Shown: in pieces, positions 1 through 6,041 of the stretch | How the letters are laid out: each line of letters begins with the position of its first letter | Position numbering within the stretch: the first letter of the stretch is position 1 | Source: Clostridiaceae bacterium | Lineage (GTDB): Bacteria; Bacillota; Clostridia; Oscillospirales; Acutalibacteraceae | NCBI GenBank assembly: GCA_904501755.1 | Contig: CAJGBV010000038.1 | Span: forward strand, 1-8,025 | Length of the DNA: 8,025 bases | Direction: 5' to 3' | The notes under the pieces: model-generated | Told to the model about the DNA's origin: nothing | The model's input: only the letters and a program-made list of their open reading frames with translations | The model's database searches: none | Made by a program: the position numbers and the translations under genes

Positions 1-617
1 CGCTTACGGAATGCATCAACAGCATCCATATTGCACATTTCTTTAAGGTCTTCGTAATCCCAAACCTGAATCTTCTGGATTTCGTGAGAGGTACGGAAAC
101 CATCAAAGAAGTTAATGAAAGGAACTCTGCCTTCGATAGTTGCAAGGTGAGCAACAGCACCGAGGTCCATAACTTCCTGAGTATTGGTTTCAGCCATCAT
201 AGCAAAACCTGTCTGACGACAAGCGTATACGTCAGAATGGTCACCGAAAATGTTAAGAGCGTGGGAAGCTACGCAACGTGCGGATACGTGGAACACGCAG
301 GGAAGGAGCTCACCGGCGATTTTATACATATTCGGAATCATGAGGAGAAGACCCTGAGAAGCAGTATAGGTGGTAGTAAGAGCACCTGCTGCCAAAGAGC
401 CGTGTACAGTACCGGAAGCACCTGCTTCAGACTGCATTTCTACAACATTAACGGTAGTGCCGAAAATGTTCTTGAGGCCCTGTGCTGCCCACATATCAGT
501 ATAGTCAGCCATAGGGCTGGACGGAGTAATAGGATAAATACCTGCTACTTCAGTAAACGCATAAGATACGTATGCAGCAGCATTATTACCGTCCATAGTT
601 TTAAACTTTCTTGCCAT
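1..617 (-). CDS. nifJ: Pyruvate:ferredoxin (flavodoxin) oxidoreductase, N-terminal part, cut by window edge
   Basis: Catalyses CoA-dependent oxidative decarboxylation of pyruvate to acetyl-CoA and CO2, passing electrons to ferredoxin or flavodoxin in the cytoplasm; it is a central enzyme of anaerobic fermentation. About 205 of the family's roughly 1170-1200 residues are present; the rest lies beyond base 1. The visible part is the pyruvate-binding domain I. It has YPITPSSPMA at residues 28-37, MQSEAG at 61-66, HVSAR at 110-114, FGDHSDV at 124-130 and a FFDGFRTSHEIQK block at 170-182. Thr31, Glu64 and Arg114 fall at the numbers I recall for the substrate- and thiamine-diphosphate-contacting residues of the Desulfovibrio africanus enzyme. 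The ATG at 617 begins the typical MARKFKTMDGN start and follows an AAGGGGGAT ribosome binding site at 625-633, eight bases upstream. The long open frame on the opposite strand (84-689) is only its shadow. Identification is near certain; nifJ is the usual symbol for the single-chain enzyme, also called por. Confidence 0.96.
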   Translation of the reverse strand, partial: MARKFKTMDGNNAAAYVSYAFTEVAGIYPITPSSPMADYTDMWAAQGLKNIFGTTVNVVEMQSEAGASGTVHGSLAAGALTTTYTASQGLLLMIPNMYKIAGELLPCVFHVSARCVASHALNIFGDHSDVYACRQTGFAMMAETNTQEVMDLGAVAHLATIEGRVPFINFFDGFRTSHEIQKIQVWDYEDLKEMCNMDAVDAFRK

Positions 618-654
618 GGATTAAATCCCCCTTATATAATGGTGGAGAATATGT

Positions 655-681
655 ATAGTAACACAAATTCTCATACGTTAA
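655..681 (-). promoter_or_regulatory. Possible promoter for the pyruvate:ferredoxin oxidoreductase gene
   Basis: Read on the minus strand, TGTTACTAT (663-655) resembles an extended -10 (TGnTACTAT), with TTAACG (681-676) as a four-of-six -35 at a short 15-bp spacing. A shifted reading, TATACA at 657-652, gives an 18-bp spacing to the same -35. The leader to the ATG at 617 would be about 30 bases and carries the strong ribosome binding site. The elements are imperfect, so the exact start is uncertain. Confidence 0.35.
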
Positions 682-692
682 CATTTTAACAC
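675..692. promoter_or_regulatory. Rex-like operator over the PFOR promoter
   Basis: GTTAA (677-681), a 4-base spacer, and TTAAC (686-690) form a perfect inverted repeat. On the minus strand the site reads GTGTTAA-AATG-TTAACGT, matching 11 of 14 fixed positions of the clostridial Rex consensus TTGTTAA-N4-TTAACAA as I recall it. Rex is the NADH/NAD+-sensing repressor of fermentation genes. The right half overlaps the candidate -35 element, a place where a repressor would block RNA polymerase. Assignment to Rex is inference from the motif and the target gene; AT-rich DNA can produce such repeats by chance. Confidence 0.4.
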
Positions 693-702
693 TTTTCTTC
701 CC

Positions 703-718
703 TTATGTAAATACATAA
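703..718. repeat. Perfect inverted repeat TTATGTA-AA-TACATAA
   Basis: Two perfect 7-bp arms around a 2-base centre lie 22-37 bp upstream of the candidate -35 of the PFOR gene. With a transcription start near 648 the centre sits about 62 bases upstream, a spacing often seen for activator sites. It has no T-tract and too little GC to be a good terminator for the lipoprotein operon that ends at 756. The regulator, if any, is not recognisable. Confidence 0.3.
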
Positions 719-755
719 TTTAAAAATTTTATATTTTTTTAATATATTCACAAAA

Positions 756-1250
756 TTACCCCTGATTTATAAGACTTACATCATAAAACTCGACATAAAA
801 TTCTTCATCATCAAGCTTTGCAGACAGAGGAAGACCTGCACCTGATATAAAAAGTGTATATTCACCCAGTGTTGTTTCAGATAAAACTGCATATTGTCCG
901 TCCTTTTTTTCGGTCTTGCATTCACCGCCAAGACTTTCGTTAAGCTCATAAAGTACCGACAGCATATTCCCCTTGGGATAGGAATAAGGCTGGGGATTTT
1001 CCTTTTCGGCATAGGAAAGCGTTATGCTGTCACCAAAGTAGGTAGCGGTAAATCCCTCAAGAAGTCCGTCATTTATTTTGTATTCTGCCCTGCCATCACC
1101 GTCTATGACAGCAAAGCAGTCATATTCCTTGCCGTAATAAAAAATATGTGCCCTATAGGAAATATTTCTGTTTACAGCCTTTGGTGCAGCGGCACCTTCA
1201 CAACCGCAAAGAAATATAACACAAATAAGAGCACATAATATTTTTTTCAT
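756..1250 (-). CDS. Small predicted lipoprotein of unknown function
   Basis: A 164-residue protein I do not recognise. Residues 1-17 are a lipoprotein signal peptide: Lys2-Lys3, a hydrophobic stretch, then the lipobox LCGC with the lipidated cysteine at 17. It should therefore be anchored to the outer face of the cell membrane. The rest (about 28-160) alternates hydrophobic and charged residues in short strands, with turns such as VIDGDGRAEY, FGDSITLSY and LDDEEFYVEFYDV. That pattern suggests a single beta-rich domain, perhaps of a LolA-like type, but this is a guess. It is the last gene of the three-gene operon: its ribosome binding site (GAGG) overlaps the final codons of the NAD(P)H-hydrate repair gene, and only three bases separate that stop from its ATG, so the two are probably translationally coupled. 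No convincing terminator follows; the 138 bases to the next gene are very AT-rich. Confidence 0.8.
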   Translation of the reverse strand: MKKILCALICVIFLCGCEGAAAPKAVNRNISYRAHIFYYGKEYDCFAVIDGDGRAEYKINDGLLEGFTATYFGDSITLSYAEKENPQPYSYPKGNMLSVLYELNESLGGECKTEKKDGQYAVLSETTLGEYTLFISGAGLPLSAKLDDEEFYVEFYDVSLINQG

Positions 1251-1253
1251 AAT

Positions 1254-2723
1254 CTACCTCATCAGTTCTTTGTAAACCTCAGGCAGACACTCTATTAAAT
1301 CAGATGGCAATAAGGAAATTTCGCCCAGCTTTTTGCTTGCCTTATCCCCTGCTTTACCGTGAATATAAACTCCGTTTATTGCCGCCTCAGTACAGTCCTG
1401 TGTCTGAGCAGCAAGAGCGGTAATTATACCTGCAAGAACGTCCCCGCTGCCACCTGTAGCCATACCGGGATTTCCTGTAAGATTAAAATACACTTTTCCC
1501 TGTTTATCAGCAACAAGAGTAACAGCACCCTTAAGCACAACGGTACAGCCCAGAAAAGTAGCGAGTTTTTTTGCATATCCTATTCTGTCTGCTTCAATTT
1601 CAGCAGTAGAGGTATTGCACAGCCTTGCCATTTCCTTTGGGTGAGGAGTAAGAATTATATCCGCCTTAGATTTCTTAATACATTCTATGTTTTCACTAAG
1701 CAGATTTAGACCATCAGCATCAATAATAAGCTTTTTGCTGTAATTTTCTATAATACTATTAAGCAATTTTCTCTGAAAATCACCCTTTGACAGACCACAG
1801 CCAACAAGCAGAACATCACAGTTCATTATATTTTCAATAACAGCGTCTGTTTTCCCCTCTGTGCTATACACACAGCAAACCGCCTCAGGAACAGCTGAGG
1901 TAACTATACCGTAGATACTGTCAGGCAATACAGCCTTTGCTATACCTATACCACTTTTAAGACAGCCCTTTATACTTAAAACCGCCGCACCTGCCATACC
2001 AAAGCTTCCCACAATAAGACCTGCAGTTCCGTAACTGCCTTTGTGAGTGTTGCTTTCACGCTTTTTAAAAACAGGCGGTGGAATTACTTCTCCGACAGCC
2101 TCGGTATTTTTAAAGGCTTGTTTAGATATGCCTATATCACATAAAACCACTTCGCCGCAACACTGTCTTGCAGGGAAAAGCAGTTGACAAGGCTTATAGG
2201 CAATAAAAGTAACGGTAAGGTCAGCTTGTACACACAGTCTTTCTTCACCGCTGTCAGCAATAAGTCCCGACGGAATATCAATGCTGACTTTATAAGCCCC
2301 TGAGCTGTTAATTGCACAAACAACCTCTTTATAGACACCTTCTATATCACAGGAAAAGCCAATACCGAAAACAGCATCTACGATTATATCCGCTTCATAT
2401 AAATAAGAAGCATCAAACCCATAAATTTCACCGTTATATCGGTTTTTCATCGCTATTGCCGTTTGCGTTTTAGGCTCACTCAAAGCAATAACCTTAACAC
2501 ATCCGCCCTGATTTTCAAGAAGTCGAGCAACAGCATAACCGTCACCGCCATTATTACCGCCGCCGCAGACAACTATTATATTTTTCCCCTGTACAGAGTT
2601 TCTTTTACAGATTTCTTTTGTTACCGAAAGACCTGCATTTTCCATCATATCAAGGTAGCTCATACCACCCTTTTGGGCATTTTCTTCTACCCTTCTGACA
2701 TTATCACTCTTTAAAACCTTCAT
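1254..2723 (-). CDS. nnr: Bifunctional NAD(P)H-hydrate repair enzyme (epimerase plus ADP-dependent dehydratase)
   Basis: Repairs NADHX and NADPHX, the hydrated damage products of NAD(P)H. The N-terminal YjeF-type domain interconverts the R and S epimers, and the C-terminal ribokinase-like domain dehydrates the S form using ADP. With the ATG at 2723 the protein is 489 residues, normal for the fused family. The epimerase domain (about 1-210) has LDMMENAG near 24-31, the nucleotide-binding GGGNNGGDGYAVAR at 54-67 and SIDIPSG at 147-153. The dehydratase domain (about 225-485) has HKGSYG at 227-232, DADGLN at 335-340, LTPHPKEM at 358-365 and NPGMATGGSGD at 418-428 ending in the catalytic-type Asp428. 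An upstream in-frame ATG at 2762 would add 13 unrelated residues inside the preceding gene. The 2723 start gives the family-typical MKVL beginning and lies one base after the preceding stop, which implies coupling; its ribosome binding site is weak (GTGGA). Confidence 0.95.
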   Translation of the reverse strand: MKVLKSDNVRRVEENAQKGGMSYLDMMENAGLSVTKEICKRNSVQGKNIIVVCGGGNNGGDGYAVARLLENQGGCVKVIALSEPKTQTAIAMKNRYNGEIYGFDASYLYEADIIVDAVFGIGFSCDIEGVYKEVVCAINSSGAYKVSIDIPSGLIADSGEERLCVQADLTVTFIAYKPCQLLFPARQCCGEVVLCDIGISKQAFKNTEAVGEVIPPPVFKKRESNTHKGSYGTAGLIVGSFGMAGAAVLSIKGCLKSGIGIAKAVLPDSIYGIVTSAVPEAVCCVYSTEGKTDAVIENIMNCDVLLVGCGLSKGDFQRKLLNSIIENYSKKLIIDADGLNLLSENIECIKKSKADIILTPHPKEMARLCNTSTAEIEADRIGYAKKLATFLGCTVVLKGAVTLVADKQGKVYFNLTGNPGMATGGSGDVLAGIITALAAQTQDCTEAAINGVYIHGKAGDKASKKLGEISLLPSDLIECLPEVYKELMR

Positions 2724-2724
2724 A

Positions 2725-3243
2725 TCAGTCCACAAAAGCCTCACGTGCCAGAAGTTTATCAAGATAAGGACGAATAGCCTCTTGCATATTTTCCTTTATC
2801 TGCATAACAAGGCATACTCTTCCGATTTTATGCTTAAAGGAAATACAGTAAACATCCTCATCCTTTAAATTACAGTATATACTCTTTTTAGCATACTGCT
2901 CATTTTCGAACATAGGAAGATTTTGTCTGTATTTTTCAATACGCTCAATATCCTTACACTTAAAGGTGATAAGACGCTTTCTGTCGGTACGGCTGGTTAT
3001 TATATCCACATCTATTTCGCCATTGGTGAAAATATATTCATACTCCACATTAAGCTGTTTTGTAAGCCATACACCGCCAAAAATTGCAGCAACGGTTAAA
3101 ATAAACGCAAAAACCCCCAGCTTTGATATAAGAAGAAAGCAAACGCCGATTATTGCTATAAGCACAAGCCATATAGCAATAAGCAGACCTATTGCTTTTT
3201 TATCCTTTCTTATGGGTATAAGATGTTCGCAGTAGCTATCCAC
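2725..3243 (-). CDS. Two-helix membrane protein of unknown function (possibly the DUF6106 family)
   Basis: A 172-residue protein with two hydrophobic segments at about 18-39 and 42-60, followed by a soluble domain of about 110 residues. That domain opens with EYEYIFTNGEIDVD and a basic TSRTDRKR stretch and contains several predicted beta-strands, like the PH-like domains found in small bacterial membrane proteins. I believe this matches a clostridial family listed as DUF6106, but that is from memory; no function is known to me. Start: the longest frame begins with an ATG at 3261, but the AGGAGG ribosome binding site lies inside that extension. The GTG at 3243 sits seven bases downstream of it and gives the natural beginning MDSYCEHL, so GTG is preferred. 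It is the first gene of the operon with nnr and the lipoprotein gene. A strong promoter (TTGCAA, 17 bp, TATAAT) lies about 50 bases upstream. Confidence 0.82.
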   Translation of the reverse strand: MDSYCEHLIPIRKDKKAIGLLIAIWLVLIAIIGVCFLLISKLGVFAFILTVAAIFGGVWLTKQLNVEYEYIFTNGEIDVDIITSRTDRKRLITFKCKDIERIEKYRQNLPMFENEQYAKKSIYCNLKDEDVYCISFKHKIGRVCLVMQIKENMQEAIRPYLDKLLAREAFVD

Positions 3244-3273
3244 GAAAAAACCTCCTGTCATATTTCAGAAATT

Positions 3274-3302
3274 TTGCTAATATTATACAGTAATATTATA
3301 AT
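3274..3302 (+). promoter_or_regulatory. Upstream promoter (P1) of the PqqD/ABC cassette
   Basis: TTGCTA at 3274-3279, a 17-bp spacer, and a perfect TATAAT at 3297-3302 form a good sigma-A-type promoter pointing toward the PqqD-like gene, with a leader of about 65 bases. Its -10 overlaps the -10 of the opposite-strand promoter (3295-3300); together they read ATTATAAT, a palindrome. Confidence 0.6.
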
Positions 3303-3346
3303 CAAAAATGGTTATACTTGCAATATAATTTACAATAAGTTATAAT
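3295..3346. promoter_or_regulatory. Symmetric divergent promoter pair sharing one palindromic -35
   Basis: TTGCAA at 3318-3323 is its own reverse complement. Exactly 17 bp to its right is TATAAT (3341-3346), a -10 for the plus strand. Exactly 17 bp to its left is ATTATA (3295-3300), which is TATAAT on the minus strand. One hexamer can thus serve as -35 for both the PqqD/ABC cassette (predicted start near 3353) and the membrane protein/nnr operon (predicted start near 3288), but probably not for both at once. Spacing and -10 matches are ideal; TTGCAA matches TTGACA at four of six positions. Confidence 0.62.
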
Positions 3347-3374
3347 AATTTTATAAATAAACGGAGGATATGTG

Positions 3375-3638
3375 ATGAAAATCAGAGAAGACTTTATTTT
3401 ACGAAAGGTAGCAGGACAGAACTTGGTTGTGCCTACAGGCAGTAACACTATGAATTTCAACGCCGCTATTACCCTTAACGAGTCGGCTGCTTTTCTTTGG
3501 AATCAGCTAAGTGAAGATAAAACTGAAGAACAGCTTACAAAACTTATGACTCAGGAATATAACATTGATGAAGCTACCGCAAAAACCGACATAACGGTAT
3601 TTTTAAATGTTTTAAAGGAGAATGGTATTCTTGAATAA
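3375..3638 (+). CDS. Stand-alone PqqD-family (RiPP-recognition-element fold) protein
   Basis: An 87-residue protein of the PqqD family. PqqD-like domains are small winged-helix folds that bind the leader of a ribosomally made peptide and present it to a modifying enzyme; stand-alone members also occur near exporters. Family hallmarks are the opening MKIREDFILRKVAG, then LVVPTGS followed by MNFNAAITLNESAAFLWNQL at about 27-45 and the acidic, helical C-terminal half ending VLKENGILE. Start: GTG at 3372 lies only four bases after the GGAGG (3363-3367), while the ATG at 3375 is seven bases away, so ATG is preferred; they differ by one residue. It is first in a cassette with an ABC exporter (8-bp overlap) and a lipoprotein, driven by tandem promoters at 3274-3346. 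No precursor peptide or radical SAM maturase is visible beside it, so its partner is unknown. Confidence 0.88.
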   Translation: MKIREDFILRKVAGQNLVVPTGSNTMNFNAAITLNESAAFLWNQLSEDKTEEQLTKLMTQEYNIDEATAKTDITVFLNVLKENGILE

Positions 3639-5289
3639 GAATAATTCTACTGCTCAGAAACTGATAAGCAGCAGTATAAAGGCACAAATGGGAAGAATAA
3701 TTCTTTCTTCCTTTCTGTCGTCTTTGGTTTCTGTCATATACATAGCTCTGGCACTTATTTCAAAAAGGATAATTGATATTGCCGCAGGACAGGCACAGGG
3801 AAAACTCACCCACTTCGGCATAGCTGTTATAGTACTTATTTTAATACAGGTAATCTGCTCCGCCCTTCAGTCCCGACTTCGTGTTGCCACTTCGGGAAGA
3901 ATGGCTGTTTTACTGCGTCAAAAGCTTTATCATACCCTTTTTACAAAAAAGCTTAATGCTGTAAATGAATATCACACAGGCGACCTTTTAAACAGGTTTT
4001 CCTCTGATGTAGACACTGTGGTAAATACCGCTTCTTCACTTATTCCCTCCATTGCTTCTATAATTTCAAAAATTGTATCAGGTGCAGTTGCGGTTCTTAT
4101 TATTGACTGGAAATTTGCCGCAGGGCTTATTTGCCTCGGTATTGCAGTACCCGCCCTTTGCAGATTAGTGGGACATAAATACCGCACTCTTCATAAAAAG
4201 CATCAGGAGAGTGACGGCAAGGTTAAATCCTTTTTACAGGAAAGCTTCGCAAACCTAAGGGTACTCAAATCCTTTTCGTCTCTGCTTAACTTAAACAAAA
4301 AGCTGGATAAGCTTCAAAAGGAAAACTATGCTCTTAAACTGAAACGCAATAACCTTAATATTATTTATACAGTAGGACTGTATTCATTTTTTACACTGGG
4401 TTACTTCCTTGTGCTTCTCTGGGGTGCAACGGGAATTCAGAAAAATATTGTTTCCTACGGCTCCCTTATAGCATTTTTACAGATAATTTCTCAGCTTCGC
4501 GGTCCTCTTCAGAGCGTTTCGGGTATAATCCCATCTTATCAGGCCATGCTCTCCTCTGCACAGAGAATTGCCGACATATTAGAGCTGAGCGATGAAATTC
4601 ACTCACTGGACAAGCCGGTATTGGATACTGTAAAAAATGTATTCACAAGTATTAAGGCTGAAAACATTTCCTTTGATTATGAGAATAAAAAAATTCTCAA
4701 GGACTGCTCCTTTACCCTTAAGAGAGGTACCGTAACCTGTGTTACAGGTGAATCGGGTGTTGGCAAAAGCACACTGTTCAGTCTGCTGTTAGGCTATAAT
4801 GATGTTTTAAGCGGTCGTTTAAGCTTCGACGGAAAGTATGAAATCAACGCTTCAACCCGTCCGCTGTTTGCCTTTGTTCCACAGGGTAATATGATTTTAT
4901 CGGGTACAATAAAGGAAAATATCACCCTTTGTACAACGGATAAAAGTGAAGCTAAGCTTATTAATGCTATAAAAACCGCTCAGCTTTACGACTGGATAGA
5001 AGATTTGCCCAACGGCATAGATACCTACATAGGTGAAAACGGACTGGGTATTTCAGAGGGGCAATCCCAGCGTATTGCCGTCGCAAGAGCTATTATGTGC
5101 GATACCCCTGTTCTGCTTCTTGATGAGGCCACCAGTGCTCTTGACAGTCAAACAGAATTAAAGCTTCTGACCGCCATAAAAGAACTAAAAGATAAAACCG
5201 TAATTATGGTAACACACAGAAAAACCCCACCGAATATATGCGATACGCATATACATCTTGAAGAGGGGCAAATCAGGGAGGTAAAATAA
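3631..5289 (+). CDS. ABC exporter, fused membrane and ATPase domains (MsbA/peptide-exporter type)
   Basis: A half-transporter expected to dimerise in the cell membrane and use ATP to move a substrate outward. With a TTG start it has 552 residues: an N-terminal exporter membrane domain of about six helices (about 20-300), then an ATPase domain (about 340-550). Motifs in this numbering are Walker A GESGVGKST at 373-381, Q-loop Gln418 in VPQGN, signature ISEGQ at 474-478 (a variant of LSGGQ), Walker B VLLLDE at 494-499 followed by ATSALD, and switch His529. All catalytic elements are intact. There is no C39 leader-peptidase domain. Start: the in-frame ATG at 3622 is one base from the AAAGGAG at 3614-3620 and cannot use it. 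TTG at 3631 is ten bases away and overlaps the last codons of the PqqD-like gene, implying coupling; this choice is moderately sure. The substrate is unknown; context suggests a peptide. Confidence 0.92.
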   Translation: MNKNNSTAQKLISSSIKAQMGRIILSSFLSSLVSVIYIALALISKRIIDIAAGQAQGKLTHFGIAVIVLILIQVICSALQSRLRVATSGRMAVLLRQKLYHTLFTKKLNAVNEYHTGDLLNRFSSDVDTVVNTASSLIPSIASIISKIVSGAVAVLIIDWKFAAGLICLGIAVPALCRLVGHKYRTLHKKHQESDGKVKSFLQESFANLRVLKSFSSLLNLNKKLDKLQKENYALKLKRNNLNIIYTVGLYSFFTLGYFLVLLWGATGIQKNIVSYGSLIAFLQIISQLRGPLQSVSGIIPSYQAMLSSAQRIADILELSDEIHSLDKPVLDTVKNVFTSIKAENISFDYENKKILKDCSFTLKRGTVTCVTGESGVGKSTLFSLLLGYNDVLSGRLSFDGKYEINASTRPLFAFVPQGNMILSGTIKENITLCTTDKSEAKLINAIKTAQLYDWIEDLPNGIDTYIGENGLGISEGQSQRIAVARAIMCDTPVLLLDEATSALDSQTELKLLTAIKELKDKTVIMVTHRKTPPNICDTHIHLEEGQIREVK

Positions 5290-6014
5290 TGGTAAAAAGA
5301 ATATCCGCTTTTTTGTGCCTTATTACAGTGCTTATGTGTATAGGCGGCTGCGGTAAAAAGAGTGTAAATGCAAATACCCCTACCCTTACCGCTGATAGCT
5401 TGACACTGAGTGTAGGTCAAAGTCATAGGCTTGATATAGAAAACAAGGGTGAGCTTTCTTTTCAGTGGGAAAGCTCAGACGAAAAAACAGTCCGTGTTCT
5501 GTACGGTGCCGTTACGGCTCTTAGCGAGGGTGAAGCAGAAATTTATGCAGTAAGCTCTGACTTAAAACTAACCTGTAAAGTAAAGGTTATAAAAGGCGAA
5601 GAAGAAAAAACAACAAATAATTCTTCTCATAACAGTTCTTCTCAGGTTAATGACGAAGGTGATAAATCAGGTTCTTCTTCTGTTGTTTCTGAAAAATCCG
5701 ATGCCGAGAAAGCAAAAGAAACCGTAAACAACTTTATTGAAGACATCATTGACAATAAATATAATAAAAAAGCAGATGAGCTCAAACAGGAATATAATGA
5801 TGCTGTAGCTGAAATCGACTTAGGTATTGCCGCAGCCGAAAAGCTTATAAACTCAGACACTGCAGGAAAAGCTGAAAAGCAGTACTGGAAAAATCAGAGG
5901 GACGCACTTATTGCCGACAAGCAAAGACTGAAGGAAGCATACGACTCAGCACTTGCCGAAATAAACAGACAAAGGGAAGAAGCAAAAAACGGCCCTAACG
6001 GTCTTATAAAGTAA
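5289..6014 (+). CDS. Lipoprotein with a bacterial Ig-like (Big_2-type) domain and C-terminal coiled coil
   Basis: A 241-residue surface lipoprotein. Residues 1-21 are a signal peptide with lipobox IGGC, lipidated at Cys21. Residues about 31-101 resemble a bacterial Ig-like group 2 domain: LTLSVGQSHRLDI, then FQWESSDEKTVRV, AVTALSEGEAEIYAV and a final TCKVKVI strand. Residues about 104-136 are a low-complexity Ser/Asn/Asp/Lys linker, probably spanning part of the wall. Residues about 137-234 are strongly helical and charged, with heptad-like spacing, suggesting one long coiled coil or a helical hairpin. The start overlaps the exporter's stop by one base (TAATG), with GGAGG seven bases upstream, so the gene is clearly part of the cassette. 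A role as an external partner of the exporter, or as an unrelated adhesin-like protein, are both possible; the sequence alone does not decide. A strong terminator follows directly. Confidence 0.85.
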   Translation: MVKRISAFLCLITVLMCIGGCGKKSVNANTPTLTADSLTLSVGQSHRLDIENKGELSFQWESSDEKTVRVLYGAVTALSEGEAEIYAVSSDLKLTCKVKVIKGEEEKTTNNSSHNSSSQVNDEGDKSGSSSVVSEKSDAEKAKETVNNFIEDIIDNKYNKKADELKQEYNDAVAEIDLGIAAAEKLINSDTAGKAEKQYWKNQRDALIADKQRLKEAYDSALAEINRQREEAKNGPNGLIK

Positions 6015-6015
6015 C

Positions 6016-6041
6016 AAAAAACACCCTTACGGGTGTTTTTT
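6016..6041. terminator. Bidirectional intrinsic terminator between convergent genes
   Basis: An 11-bp perfect stem, AAAAAACACCC (6016-6026) with GGGTGTTTTTT (6031-6041), closes a TTAC loop. The A-run on one arm and T-run on the other give a T-tract on both strands, so it can end both the PqqD/ABC/lipoprotein cassette and the HPr-like gene. The stop codon of the HPr-like gene (6040-6042) lies inside its arm. Confidence 0.9.

Noticed and set aside
84..689. A 201-codon open frame on the plus strand
   Set aside because: It is antisense to the clearly recognised PFOR coding sequence, has a Ser/Cys/His-rich composition typical of a shadow frame, and runs into the PFOR promoter region.
719..755. 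A/T-rich inverted repeats after the lipoprotein gene, considered as its terminator
   Set aside because: Stems are only A-T pairs with no GC core, so they would be too weak; no supported terminator was seen for this operon.
1359..1709. Plus-strand open frame opposite the dehydratase domain of nnr
   Set aside because: Shadow of the conserved nnr frame; no ribosome binding site or family resemblance.
3308..3328. Tiny ORF ATG GTT ATA CTT GCA ATA TAA (MVILAI) just before the PqqD-like gene, considered as leader or precursor peptide
   Set aside because: Only six codons, no ribosome binding site, and it overlaps the divergent promoter elements; too short for a peptide precursor.
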